Below the pieces are notes generated by a model that was not told the origin of the DNA, did not search any database, and saw only the letters and a list, made by a program, of their open reading frames with translations. The translations under genes were made by a program, and so were the position numbers. A stretch of 64,000 bases of DNA from Amnibacterium setariae (GTDB lineage Bacteria > Actinomycetota > Actinomycetes > Actinomycetales > Microbacteriaceae): the NCBI RefSeq assembly GCF_003581425.1, contig NZ_QXTG01000001.1, positions 620,001-684,000 on the forward strand, given 5' to 3'. Position 1 is the stretch's first letter; every line of letters starts with the position of its first letter. Of the stretch, positions 1 through 7,228 are shown piece after piece.

Positions 1-169
1 GCGGCGGCTCCTCGCCGCTCAGCGCCACCGAGATCGACGCCGCCTCCTGCGCGCCGACCCAGATCGGCACCAGCGTGCGCGGGCCGTCGGCCGGGTCCAG
101 CGGGGTGAGCAGGATCACGGGCTGCATCTGCCCGTCGACCGCGAGGCCGAGCACGCGCACGGGGACCAC
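1..169 (-). CDS. Bifunctional nuclease (DUF151) family protein, partial
   Basis: Only the first 56 codons lie in the window; the gene runs off the left edge. It reads from GTG at 169, with GGAGG at 175-179 as ribosome binding site. The visible part contains VRVLGLAVDGQMQPVILL and VPIWVGAQEAASISVAL, the usual N-terminal pattern of the bifunctional nuclease family (PF02577), whose members have been given DNase/RNase activity. The catalytic part is outside the window, so the family call rests on this N-terminal signature. Confidence 0.75.
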   Translation of the reverse strand, partial: MVPVRVLGLAVDGQMQPVILLTPLDPADGPRTLVPIWVGAQEAASISVALSGEEPP

Positions 170-251
170 GACGACCTCCAAGCGGGCCTCCGGCGGGCCC
201 GGGGTCAGGGTAGGCAGGCCGCCCGGGCGTCCGATCGGACCCCGGTGGGAG

Positions 252-467
252 TCAGTCGTCCGTCGGGCAGACGAGCCGGGTCGCGCGGGCCGGGTCCGGG
301 TTCCGCTCGATGCGGTGCGCCGTCATGGGCCGGTGGCAGACGGGGCAGGCCGCGTCGGCGGGGCGCTGGTACGGCTCCTCCGGGTGCCCTGCGCCGATCT
401 GCGCGGGGCCCATGAAGGGCAGCAGCCCGCGGTCGAGCCGTCGCGCGAACCGTCCGAACTTTGCCAC
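252..467 (-). CDS. Small CxxC protein, unknown function
   Basis: A 71-residue basic protein with one clear CPVC motif (about residues 41-44) and a second lone Cys near the C-terminus (LVCPTDD). This could be half of a zinc site, but only three cysteines are present. The start is a GTG preceded by TAGACT and exactly six bases, the pattern of a leaderless transcript. It is divergent from ohrR with 38 bp between the starts. I do not recognise the family. Confidence 0.6.
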   Translation of the reverse strand: MAKFGRFARRLDRGLLPFMGPAQIGAGHPEEPYQRPADAACPVCHRPMTAHRIERNPDPARATRLVCPTDD

Positions 468-505
468 GTGAGTAGTCTAATCCTTCGTACACGAATGGAG
501 TGCCG
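468..505. promoter_or_regulatory. Divergent promoter with candidate OhrR operator
   Basis: This short intergenic region serves a leftward gene (TAGACT read on the minus strand at 479-474) and the rightward ohrR gene. It contains the inverted repeat TTCGT-AC-ACGAA at 484-495, centred where the ohrR transcript should begin. OhrR proteins bind short inverted repeats over their own promoters, so this is the best operator candidate. Its sequence differs from the AT-rich Bacillus site, so the assignment is an inference. Confidence 0.4.
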
Positions 506-985
506 ATGGAGGACGACCCGCTCGCGCTCGAGCGCCAGGTCTGCTTCGCGCTCGCCACCGCGAGCCGCAGCGTCATCAAGCTGTACCGGCCCGTGCTCGA
601 GCCGCTCGGGCTCACCCATCCGCAGTACCTCGTCATGCTCGCGCTCTGGGAGCGCAGCCCCCGTTCGCTGCGTGACATCGCCGACGCGCTGCTGCTCGAG
701 CCGCCCACCCTGACGCCGCTGCTGAAGCGGCTGGAGGCGGTCGGCTACCTGGAGCGGCGCCGGAACCCGGCGGACGAGCGGGAGCTCGGCGTCGAGCTCA
801 CCGAGACCGGCCGCGCCCTGCGGGAGCGGGCGCTCGAGGTGCCGGTCCGGGTCGCGGAGCGGCTCGGCCTACCCGTCGCCGTGCTGGAGGAGGCGCGGCG
901 CACGCTCGACGTGCTCGTCCGCGCCTCCCAGGAGGCGATGGGGCGCGAGCAGGGGAGGAGCGCCCAGCCGGCCGGGGTTGGCTAG
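506..985 (+). CDS. ohrR: OhrR, MarR-family organic peroxide sensor
   Basis: A 159-residue winged-helix repressor of the MarR family. The N-terminal block ALERQVCFALATASR matches the OhrR signature around the peroxide-sensing cysteine (Cys13 here, one-Cys type), and the LTHPQYLVMLALWE and LLEPPTLTPLLKRLE blocks also fit OhrR. The ATG at 506 is chosen because GGAG at 497-500 sits five bases before it; a GTG two codons upstream is an alternative. OhrR normally represses the peroxiredoxin gene ohr, which is not next door here, so the gene is an orphan regulator within this window. Confidence 0.85.
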   Translation: MEDDPLALERQVCFALATASRSVIKLYRPVLEPLGLTHPQYLVMLALWERSPRSLRDIADALLLEPPTLTPLLKRLEAVGYLERRRNPADERELGVELTETGRALRERALEVPVRVAERLGLPVAVLEEARRTLDVLVRASQEAMGREQGRSAQPAGVG

Positions 986-1000
986 GGGCATGGGGGAGCG

Positions 1001-1423
1001 GTGACGCGGCGGCGCCGCGCGGGGCGGCGGACGGCCGGCCTGTGGCGCACCGCCGCGGCCGCGGTGCTCGGGTTCACCCGGCGCGACGCGGCGCCGCCGC
1101 CGCGCACGCCGTGGCGCGACCGGTCCGCCTCCTCCTACGAGGCGCCGCTCGCCGCCGACGACCAGCTGCAGCTCGGCCGGGCGGCGCAGCTGCCGCCGTT
1201 CGGCCGCGGCAACGGCATCGACGCGCTCTTCTGGGTGCCGCTCGCCCGGCTCGACGGCGACCGCGTCGACGCGGCGTTCGCCGCGCTCGCCGCGGCCGAC
1301 ATCGCCGCGTGGGCGGCGCCGGTCCGCGGCCGGCGGGACGGCGTGCAGGACCTCTTCGTCGCCGCGATGGGCTTCGAGACCGCGGAGGACCTGCTGCGGC
1401 CGGTGCTGCGCCGGGAGGACTGA
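1001..1423 (+). CDS. Hypothetical protein, Ala/Arg-rich N-terminus
   Basis: A 140-residue protein beginning with GTG, 15 bp after ohrR in the same direction. The first 35 residues are Arg/Ala-rich and low in complexity. The C-terminal 70 residues (GNGIDALFWVPLARLDGDRV... ETAEDLLRPVL) look like a folded domain. The GGGGGAG before the start is unusually close (two bases), so the exact start is uncertain. Family not recognised. Confidence 0.5.
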   Translation: MTRRRRAGRRTAGLWRTAAAAVLGFTRRDAAPPPRTPWRDRSASSYEAPLAADDQLQLGRAAQLPPFGRGNGIDALFWVPLARLDGDRVDAAFAALAAADIAAWAAPVRGRRDGVQDLFVAAMGFETAEDLLRPVLRRED

Positions 1424-1439
1424 GCGGCGGAGCCCGCCG

Positions 1440-2357
1440 TCAGTCCTCGGGGACCGCGGCGCGGGCCTCGTCGGCCTCGGTGCGGGCGTCCTCGGCGTCG
1501 CGGGCCGCGTCGTCCGCGCTGGACCGCGCGGACGCGGCCGCGTCCTCCGCTCCCTGCAGGTCCGTCTCGGCGCCCTCGAGCTCCTCCTGCAGCCGCGCGA
1601 TGCGGTCCCGCAGCCGGGCGACCGCCCGCTCCTGCTCCGCCCGGCGCTCCTCGGCGGCGTCCGCCTCCGTCCCGGCCGAGGTCGCGGCCTGCTCCGCCTC
1701 CGCGGCCCGCGCCTCTGCCGCGTCCGCGCGCTGCTCCGCCTCCCGCCGGGCCGCGGCGCGCTGCTCCGCCGCCTCCCGGTCCGCAGCGGCGTCGCCGGAG
1801 GCGCCGGCCGATCGCGACGGCGCCGGCCGGCGGTGCCGCGGGGCGACGCGGCCCGGGCCGCCGACCGCGTTCGTGAGGTCGACGGGATCGAGGCCGTCCG
1901 CGCTCAGTGCGGTGACGAGCCGCCCGGTCGCGACCGCGGCCGCCGTGTCCTCGCTCGCGAGCGCCGCCTGCAGGGTCTGCTGCAGGTCCTCGATCACGGC
2001 CGCACCGGGACGGGAGCCCGCGAGCTCGGCCGCCCGGTCCACGGCGTCGGTCAGCAGGCGCCGCCGGTCCGCGCCGAGCTCCCGCAGCCGCTTCGGGTCG
2101 CCCTCGTCCTGCGCCTGCCGCAGCGCCGCGCCGAGGTCCTCGACGCGGTCGAGCAGGTCGCCTCCCTCGTGCACGAGCCGGTTGACGAGCGCGGCGGCCG
2201 CGGACGGCTTCTGCAGGGCGCTGATCCGCGCGGCCAGGTCGCGATCGCCGTCCGCGCGCGCCTGCTTCGCCCGGGCGGAGCGCCCGGCGACGAACTCCGC
2301 GGCCGGCAGGGCGTAGAGCGCCTCGGCCGCCTGGAGGAAGTCGTCGTCCTGCGCCAC
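1440..2357 (-). CDS. Coiled-coil protein, Ala/Glu-rich C-terminus
   Basis: A 305-residue protein. The N-terminal 165 residues are helical and ordered-looking (DDDFLQAAEALYALPAAEFVAGR, LVNRLVHEGGDLLDRVEDLGAALR). A Pro/Arg-rich linker follows near residues 168-185, then about 120 residues of almost pure A/E/D/R heptads, which should form a long coiled coil. Proteins of this layout are common in Actinobacteria and lack a known function. It ends 17 bp from the convergent gene to its left and lies 4 bp after the esterase stop, so it may be cotranscribed with the esterase. Confidence 0.75.
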   Translation of the reverse strand: MAQDDDFLQAAEALYALPAAEFVAGRSARAKQARADGDRDLAARISALQKPSAAAALVNRLVHEGGDLLDRVEDLGAALRQAQDEGDPKRLRELGADRRRLLTDAVDRAAELAGSRPGAAVIEDLQQTLQAALASEDTAAAVATGRLVTALSADGLDPVDLTNAVGGPGRVAPRHRRPAPSRSAGASGDAAADREAAEQRAAARREAEQRADAAEARAAEAEQAATSAGTEADAAEERRAEQERAVARLRDRIARLQEELEGAETDLQGAEDAAASARSSADDAARDAEDARTEADEARAAVPED

Positions 2358-2361
2358 GGGC

Positions 2362-3219
2362 TCATCCTCGCGCGGAGCGGCTCCCGGCGGCCCCGGCGGC
2401 TCCGGCCCGAGGGGACAGGAGGGGGTCGGGCTGCGCCGCGAAGAAGTCCTGGACCTCCTCGCCGAGGTCGAGATCGTGGTGCGACGGCCCGACGACGAAC
2501 GGCAGCGGCGAGGTCCGCCGGTTCGGGACGACGTGCCCGACGCCCTCCTGCACGACGAGCCGCACGACGCCCCAGTCGCGCCGCTCGATCGCGCCGTCGT
2601 GCGTCACCGCGGGCGGATCCTCGGGGGCGTAGGCCGCCGCGGTCGCCGCGGCGGACCGGACGACGCCCTTCGAGCGCCCGAGCACGCGGGTGGTCCCGCC
2701 GTCGAACGGCACGATCGGGTCGGCCGTGCCGTGGAGCAGCAGCATCGGGACGCGGTCCGGCTCGACCCCGACGAGCGTGAAGTCCTCGTCGACGGGCAGG
2801 CCCGCCGCCACGAGCACGGCTCCGGCGAGCAGGCCGTGCTCCTCCCGCAGCACCCGGTGCAGCAGCTGCCCGCCGTTCGAGTAGCCGATCGCGAGCACCG
2901 GCCGACCCGCCGCCCGCGCGACCTGCCGCACGAAGCCGACGTCGTCGACGTCCTGCCGCTGCGCCGCGGACGTGCGGCGCCGGCGGGCGTCGTTCCACGC
3001 CCGCCGGTGGCCGTCGAGGAGCACGAGGTCGGCGCCGGTCCGCTCGGCCAGGGCGTCGAGCGTGCGGCCGCCGAAGCGGCGGAACGCGGCGCCGGTCTGC
3101 CCGGTGCCGTGCAGGCCGAGGAGCAGGGGCGCGGCCGGGGAGGGGGCGGAGGGGCGCACGCGGAGGAGGGTGCGCCGGCGGTCGCCGACGACGACGGTCT
3201 CGCGGGAGATGCGGCTCAT
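2362..3219 (-). CDS. Alpha/beta-hydrolase (PHB depolymerase/esterase type)
   Basis: A 285-residue alpha/beta-hydrolase. It shows the oxyanion region LLLGLHGTGQTG, the nucleophile elbow GYSNGG (Ser), an Asp in HGTADPIVPF and a His in VGHVVPN, the order expected of the LpqC/feruloyl esterase/polyhydroxybutyrate depolymerase group. There is no signal peptide, so a cytoplasmic esterase is likely. The ATG at 3219 is the only start that begins at the first beta strand. It is divergent from a TetR regulator whose tandem operator lies in the shared promoter, so it is the probable target of that regulator. Substrate unknown. Confidence 0.8.
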   Translation of the reverse strand: MSRISRETVVVGDRRRTLLRVRPSAPSPAAPLLLGLHGTGQTGAAFRRFGGRTLDALAERTGADLVLLDGHRRAWNDARRRRTSAAQRQDVDDVGFVRQVARAAGRPVLAIGYSNGGQLLHRVLREEHGLLAGAVLVAAGLPVDEDFTLVGVEPDRVPMLLLHGTADPIVPFDGGTTRVLGRSKGVVRSAAATAAAYAPEDPPAVTHDGAIERRDWGVVRLVVQEGVGHVVPNRRTSPLPFVVGPSHHDLDLGEEVQDFFAAQPDPLLSPRAGAAGAAGSRSARG

Positions 3220-3239
3220 GGGGCCGACGCTACCCGAAA

Positions 3240-3271
3240 CGGATGATCCATCCGCTCGGATCTTCCATCCG
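3240..3271. promoter_or_regulatory. Tandem operator of the divergent TetR regulator
   Basis: Two 15-bp boxes follow each other at 3240-3254 (CGGATGATCCATCCG) and 3257-3271 (CGGATCTTCCATCCG). They share 13 of 15 positions, start 17 bp apart, and the first is a perfect inverted repeat with 6-bp arms (CGGATG/CATCCG). The pair fills the promoter between the esterase and the TetR gene and abuts the TATCCT -10 box of the latter. The arrangement suits two TetR dimers binding side by side, repressing both genes. Confidence 0.7.
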
Positions 3272-3284
3272 GTATCCTCGACGC

Positions 3285-3818
3285 ATGGCCGTGCTCCGTC
3301 GCGACGTCGCGCGGAACCGCGATCGGATCCTCGCCGCCGCGGCGGCGCTGCGGGCGGCGGGGGAGCCGCTGCAGCTGAACGCGGTCGCGCGCCGCGCCGA
3401 GGTCGGCGTCGGCACCGTGTACCGGCACTTCGCGTCGCCGGAGGCGCTCGCCGAGGGACTCGTCGAGCACCGGTTCGGCGAGCTGGCCGAGTCGGCACGA
3501 GCCGTCGCGGAGGGCCACCCGGCCGACGAGGCGCTGCGCCGCTTCCTCGGGGAGGCGCTGCGCGTCTACGCCGGCGACCCCGACTTCGCCGCGGCGTCGG
3601 TGGTCGGCGCGCCCGTGCGCGCGGAGACCGAGGCCGCTCGGGCGGAGCTCATGGACGCCGTCCGCCTGCTGGTCGACGCCGCGGCGAGCCGGCTCGAGCC
3701 GGGCCTGACCGCCGCCGACCTCCTGGTCCTGCTGTGCGGCCTCGCCCACTCGGTCCGGCTCCGCCCCGACCGTGCGGCCGCGTACCGGGACGCGCTGCTC
3801 GACGGCGTGCTGCGCTGA
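3285..3818 (+). CDS. TetR-family repressor
   Basis: A 177-residue regulator. The N-terminal helix-turn-helix reads NAVARRAEVGVGTVYRHFASPEALAEGL (about residues 33-60), typical of TetR. The C-terminal part should be the ligand pocket and dimer interface. The ATG at 3285 is chosen because the TATCCT box at 3273-3278 ends six bases before it, giving a leaderless mRNA. It probably controls itself and the divergent esterase through the tandem operator 3240-3271. The ligand cannot be told from sequence. Confidence 0.88.
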   Translation: MAVLRRDVARNRDRILAAAAALRAAGEPLQLNAVARRAEVGVGTVYRHFASPEALAEGLVEHRFGELAESARAVAEGHPADEALRRFLGEALRVYAGDPDFAAASVVGAPVRAETEAARAELMDAVRLLVDAAASRLEPGLTAADLLVLLCGLAHSVRLRPDRAAAYRDALLDGVLR

Positions 3819-3828
3819 GCCGAGCCGG

Positions 3829-4053
3829 TCAGCCCGCGCGCGTCAGCGAGGCGTGCCGGATCTCGATCGGCACGCGGGTGCCGTCCTCCAGCACGCCCTC
3901 GAGGTACTCGGAGTTCGGGTCGGGGACTGGGCGCGGCTGCCAGCCGCACCGGACGATCAGCTCGACGATGTCCTGAGCCGAAGCCCCTTCGCCGAGCGCG
4001 GACGTGATCTCGGAAGCCAGGTGGTGCTTCGCCGACAACGGTGTCGTGCTCAT
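3829..4053 (-). CDS. Small protein with RVPIEIRH motif (paralogue 1)
   Basis: A 74-residue protein that begins MSTTP and ends in the block YLEGVLEDGTRVPIEIRH. It is clearly paralogous to the gene at 9129-9356. The two share IVELIVRCGWQ/LVELLISTGWQ, the RP.PD spacer and the LEGVL...RVPIEIRH block. No family known to me fits. Both copies have CATGCT 6-7 bases before the ATG, which could be a weak -10 box of a leaderless mRNA. The gene is convergent with the TetR gene, 10 bp apart. Confidence 0.65.
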   Translation of the reverse strand: MSTTPLSAKHHLASEITSALGEGASAQDIVELIVRCGWQPRPVPDPNSEYLEGVLEDGTRVPIEIRHASLTRAG

Positions 4054-4132
4054 CCGCACAGCATGCGGGACGGCCGCCAGTGCGGCAACCCCGCGTGCGG
4101 GGCGGCGCCGGGACCCGTCGGGCGGAGGCGCG

Positions 4133-4204
4133 TGGTGTCGCCCTGCGTCGAACTGGTGTCACACGGTCCTTGACGTGGTGTCGTGATGGTGTCACCATGG
4201 CGTC
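4133..4204 (+). promoter_or_regulatory. Heptad repeat operator (TGGTGTC x5) of the RHH-ABC operon
   Basis: Five direct copies of TGGTGTC (the last is TGGCGTC) start at 4133, 4154, 4176, 4187 and 4198. The spacings of 21, 22, 11 and 11 bp put all copies on about the same face of the helix. The fourth copy also forms the perfect inverted repeat ATGGTG-T-CACCAT (4186-4198). A TTGACG -35-like box sits at 4170-4175, and the array ends at the ATG of the first gene. Ribbon-helix-helix repressors such as omega and MetJ bind tandem 7-8 bp boxes, and the first gene of this operon encodes such a protein, so autoregulation is the natural reading. Confidence 0.65.
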
Positions 4205-4699
4205 ATGGAGCTCGATCGCTACGCCGACCGCCTGCGGGGGCAGCTCGCCGCCGTCGCCGACACCGGGTCGGAGGACCAGCGGGCCCTGGCGGAGCGGATG
4301 AGCACCGCGCTCGAACCGGCGCTGCGGCTCGCGCTCCTCGAGCTGCTGACCGAGGCCGCCGGGGAGATCAGCCGCGACCTCGCCCCCGGGTCGGTCGACG
4401 TCCGCCTCCGCGGCCGGGACCCGGAGCTCGTCGTGGCCCGCCCGATGGAGGCCGCCCCGGCGGCTCCGGCATCGACCCCGGCCGAGCCCGAGCCGGTGGT
4501 CGGCGACGACGAGCCCGCGACCTTCCGCACCACGCTGCGGCTGCCCGACCGGCTGAAGACCCGCGTCGAGCAGGCCGCCTCCGCCCAGGGCGTCTCGGTG
4601 AACACGTGGCTCGTCCGCGCGGTCGCCGCCGCCCTCGGCACCGACCAGCGCCGGCCCGCACCGCGGACCGGCGACCGCTTCACCGGCTGGGTGCGCTGA
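4205..4699 (+). CDS. Ribbon-helix-helix (Arc/HicB-type) regulator
   Basis: A 164-residue protein. Residues 1-75 form a helical domain of unknown type and 80-100 are a Pro/Ala linker. Residues 106-145 are a ribbon-helix-helix domain (FRTTLRLPDRLKTRVEQAA and SVNTWLVRAVAAAL) of the kind seen in HicB antitoxins and Arc-like repressors. No HicA-like toxin follows; the next genes are a DUF4097 protein and an ABC exporter. It is therefore more likely a transcriptional regulator of this operon than an antitoxin. The ATG directly follows the heptad array at 4133-4204. Confidence 0.7.
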   Translation: MELDRYADRLRGQLAAVADTGSEDQRALAERMSTALEPALRLALLELLTEAAGEISRDLAPGSVDVRLRGRDPELVVARPMEAAPAAPASTPAEPEPVVGDDEPATFRTTLRLPDRLKTRVEQAASAQGVSVNTWLVRAVAAALGTDQRRPAPRTGDRFTGWVR

Positions 4700-4796
4700 C
4701 CGCAGCCCGCCGCTTCCCCAGCACCGTCCACGGGTCCCGCCGCCGGCGGGACCGATCGCCCCTGCCCGCGAGGAGGGCAGAGAGGGAGGAACCGTC

Positions 4797-5645
4797 ATGC
4801 CCGGATACCCGTCCACCGGTCCGGTCGAGCTCGTCGTCGACGTCGCCGTCGGCCACGTCGAGGTGCTCGCCGAGGACCGCACCGACGCCGCCGTCGAGGT
4901 GGTGCCGACCAATCCGCGGAAGGCCGGCGACCGCTCGATGGCCGAGGAGGCCGTCGTCGCGTTCGACGCCGGCCGCCTCTCCGTCGTCGTCCCGCGTCGC
5001 CTGAACCTGTTCGGCCGCAGCGACTCGGTCGACATCCGCATCGCGGTGCCGAGCGGCTCCGACGTCGAGATCGACAGCGCGTACGGCGCCGTCCGCCTCC
5101 GCGGGCCGCTCGGCCGCACCCGCGTGCGGGCGAAGTACGGCACCGTCGCGGTGGACCGCGCCGCCGACCTCGAGCTCGTCGCGCCGTACGGCGAGGTCGA
5201 CGTCCGCGACGTCACGGGCCGCCTGGATCTCGAGGCCGGCCACGGCCGGGCGCGCATCGGCAGCGTCGGCGGCGAGGCCCGCATCCGCGCCGCCCACGGC
5301 TCAGTCGACATCGGCGTCGCCCGGGGCCCCGTCGACGCCCGCACCTCCGGCGCGCTCACCATCGAGACCGCGCTGACCGACGTCACCGCCCGCAGCGCGC
5401 ACGGCGTGCTCCGCGTCGGCGCCGCGACGTCGGGCGTCGTCCGGCTCGAGAACGGGTACGCGGAGGTCGAGGTCGGCGTCCCCGAGGGCACCGCCGCCTG
5501 GGTCGACGCCTCCGCCGCGCACGGCGCCGTGCGCAACGAGCTCACCGCGGGCGGCGAGGCAGGGCCCGCCGAGCGCACCGTGGAGCTGCACCTGTCGAGC
5601 TCCTGGGCCGACGTCGTCATCCGCCGCGCGACCGTCTTCGCCTGA
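4797..5645 (+). CDS. DUF4097 family beta-solenoid protein
   Basis: A 282-residue protein made of short repeating beta strands (DVEIDSAYGAVRLRG, RVRAKYGTVAVDR, ELVAPYGEVDVRDV, ARIRAAHGSVDIGV) that should stack as a beta solenoid, the pattern of DUF4097. No signal peptide or membrane segment is visible, so it is probably cytoplasmic or membrane-associated through a partner. GGAGG lies eight bases before the ATG. It sits between an RHH regulator (98 bp upstream) and a DrrAB-type exporter (15 bp downstream). Such proteins often accompany membrane-stress regulators; the role here is an inference. Confidence 0.8.
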   Translation: MPGYPSTGPVELVVDVAVGHVEVLAEDRTDAAVEVVPTNPRKAGDRSMAEEAVVAFDAGRLSVVVPRRLNLFGRSDSVDIRIAVPSGSDVEIDSAYGAVRLRGPLGRTRVRAKYGTVAVDRAADLELVAPYGEVDVRDVTGRLDLEAGHGRARIGSVGGEARIRAAHGSVDIGVARGPVDARTSGALTIETALTDVTARSAHGVLRVGAATSGVVRLENGYAEVEVGVPEGTAAWVDASAAHGAVRNELTAGGEAGPAERTVELHLSSSWADVVIRRATVFA

Positions 5646-5659
5646 ACGGAGCAGCGGCC

Positions 5660-6466
5660 ATGACGCTCACCGCCCCGGCCGTGCGGGTGCACGGCCTCGA
5701 GAAGTCCTACGGGGACCTGCGGGTGCTCCGCGGCGTCGACCTCGACGTCGCGCCCGGCACCGTGCTCGCGCTGCTCGGCTCGAACGGCGCGGGCAAGACC
5801 ACGCTCATCCGCATCCTCACCACCCTCCTCGCCGCCGACGGCGGGACCGCGGAGGTCGCCGGGCACGACGTGCGCCGCGCGGCCGCCGCCGTCCGCGAGT
5901 CGCTGAGCCTGACCGGCCAGTCCGCCGCCGTCGACGAGGTCCTGACCGGCCGCGAGAACCTCGTGCTCGGCGCCCGCCTCCGGCACCAGCCGGACCCCGG
6001 CGCGGTCGCGGACGACCTGCTCGCGCGGTTCTCCCTCGTCGAGGCCGGCGGGCGCCGCGTCGCGACCTGGTCCGGCGGCATGCGCCGCCGGCTCGACATC
6101 GCCATGAGCCTGATCGGGGAGCCGCCCGTCGTGCTCCTCGACGAGCCGACGACCGGGCTCGACCCGGAGGCGCGGATCGAGGTCTGGGACGCCGTGCGGG
6201 CGCTCGCCGCCAGCGGCACGACCGTGCTGCTCACCACCCAGCACCTCGAGGAGGCGGAGCAGCTCGCGGACCGCATCGCGATCCTCCACGAGGGCCGCGT
6301 GCTCGTCTCCGGCACGCTCGCCGAGCTGCAGGCGCTCCTGCCGCCGGCGGAGGTGCGCACCGTGGAGCAGAAGCCGACGCTCGAGGACGTCTTCCTCGCG
6401 CTCGTCGGGACCCGGACGCCGGCGGTCGCCGGCCGGGAGCAGCAGGAGAAGGAGGAGGGACGATGA
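5660..6466 (+). CDS. ABC exporter ATP-binding protein (DrrA type)
   Basis: A 268-residue ATPase with Walker A GSNGAGKTT, signature WSGGMRRRLDIAMSL, Walker B VVLLDEPTTGLD, and the C-terminal extension usual in DrrA (ELQALLPPAEVRTVEQKPTLEDVFLAL). This subfamily energises drug or lipid exporters. It overlaps the permease gene by ATGA and follows the DUF4097 gene by 15 bp, so all three are one operon. Likely control is by the RHH protein through the repeats at 4133-4204. Confidence 0.92.
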   Translation: MTLTAPAVRVHGLEKSYGDLRVLRGVDLDVAPGTVLALLGSNGAGKTTLIRILTTLLAADGGTAEVAGHDVRRAAAAVRESLSLTGQSAAVDEVLTGRENLVLGARLRHQPDPGAVADDLLARFSLVEAGGRRVATWSGGMRRRLDIAMSLIGEPPVVLLDEPTTGLDPEARIEVWDAVRALAASGTTVLLTTQHLEEAEQLADRIAILHEGRVLVSGTLAELQALLPPAEVRTVEQKPTLEDVFLALVGTRTPAVAGREQQEKEEGR

Positions 6467-7224
6467 CCGCGCACCTCGTCGGCGACACCGCCGCGCTCAC
6501 CGGGCGCTCGCTGAAGCACGTGACCCGCAGCCTCGACACCGTCATCACCACCGCGGTGATGCCGATCGCGTTCCTGCTGCTGTTCGTCTTCGTCTTCGGC
6601 GGCGCGATCGACACGGGCCGCGAGGCCTACGTCGACTACCTGCTGCCCGGCATCCTGCTGATCCCGGTCGCGACCGGGGTCTCGTTCACGGCGTACCGCC
6701 TGTTCCAGGACAAGCAGAACGGCATCTTCGAGCGGTTCCGCTCGCTGCCGATCGCGCGGTCGTCCGTGCTCTGGGCCCACGTGCTCACGTCGCTCGTCGC
6801 GAACGCCGTGTCGCTCGTCGTCGTGCTCGCAGTGGCGCTGCTGATCGGGTTCCGGTCGCCCGCCGGGCCGCTCGCCTGGCTGGCCGCGGCCGGGATCGTG
6901 CTGCTCGTGACGCTCGCGCTGACCTGGCTCGCGGTGATCCCCGGCCTGCTCGCGACGACGCCGGACGGCGCGAGCGCCTTCTCGTACCCGCTCGTGCTGC
7001 TGCCGTTCATCAGCTCCGCCTTCGTCCCGACGGCGTCGATGCCGGGCCCGGTGCGGTGGTTCGCGGAGCACCAGCCGGTGACCCCGATCGTGAACGCCCT
7101 CCGCGACCTGCTCGCCGGGCGGGCCGCCGACGGCGAGCTCGGGATCGCGCTGGCGTGGACCGTCGGGATCCTCCTCATCGCCTTCGCGATCGCGACGGCG
7201 CTCTTCCGGCGCCGGGCGGTCTGA
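6463..7224 (+). CDS. ABC exporter permease (DrrB/ABC-2 type)
   Basis: A 253-residue integral membrane protein with about six hydrophobic segments, for example VITTAVMPIAFLLLFVFVFGG and IVLLVTLALTWLAVIPGLLA. It carries the ABC-2 permease pattern (DKQNGIFERFRSLPIARSSVLWAH), matching DrrB-type daunorubicin/multidrug exporters. It starts inside the stop codon of the ATPase gene. Substrate is unknown. The gene ends 4 bp from a convergent dehydrogenase gene. Confidence 0.9.
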   Translation: MTAHLVGDTAALTGRSLKHVTRSLDTVITTAVMPIAFLLLFVFVFGGAIDTGREAYVDYLLPGILLIPVATGVSFTAYRLFQDKQNGIFERFRSLPIARSSVLWAHVLTSLVANAVSLVVVLAVALLIGFRSPAGPLAWLAAAGIVLLVTLALTWLAVIPGLLATTPDGASAFSYPLVLLPFISSAFVPTASMPGPVRWFAEHQPVTPIVNALRDLLAGRAADGELGIALAWTVGILLIAFAIATALFRRRAV

Positions 7225-7228
7225 CGGG

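Noticed and set aside
4205-4699. HicB antitoxin of a HicAB module
   Set aside because: No HicA-like small toxin gene is found on either side; the downstream genes form a DUF4097-ABC exporter operon.
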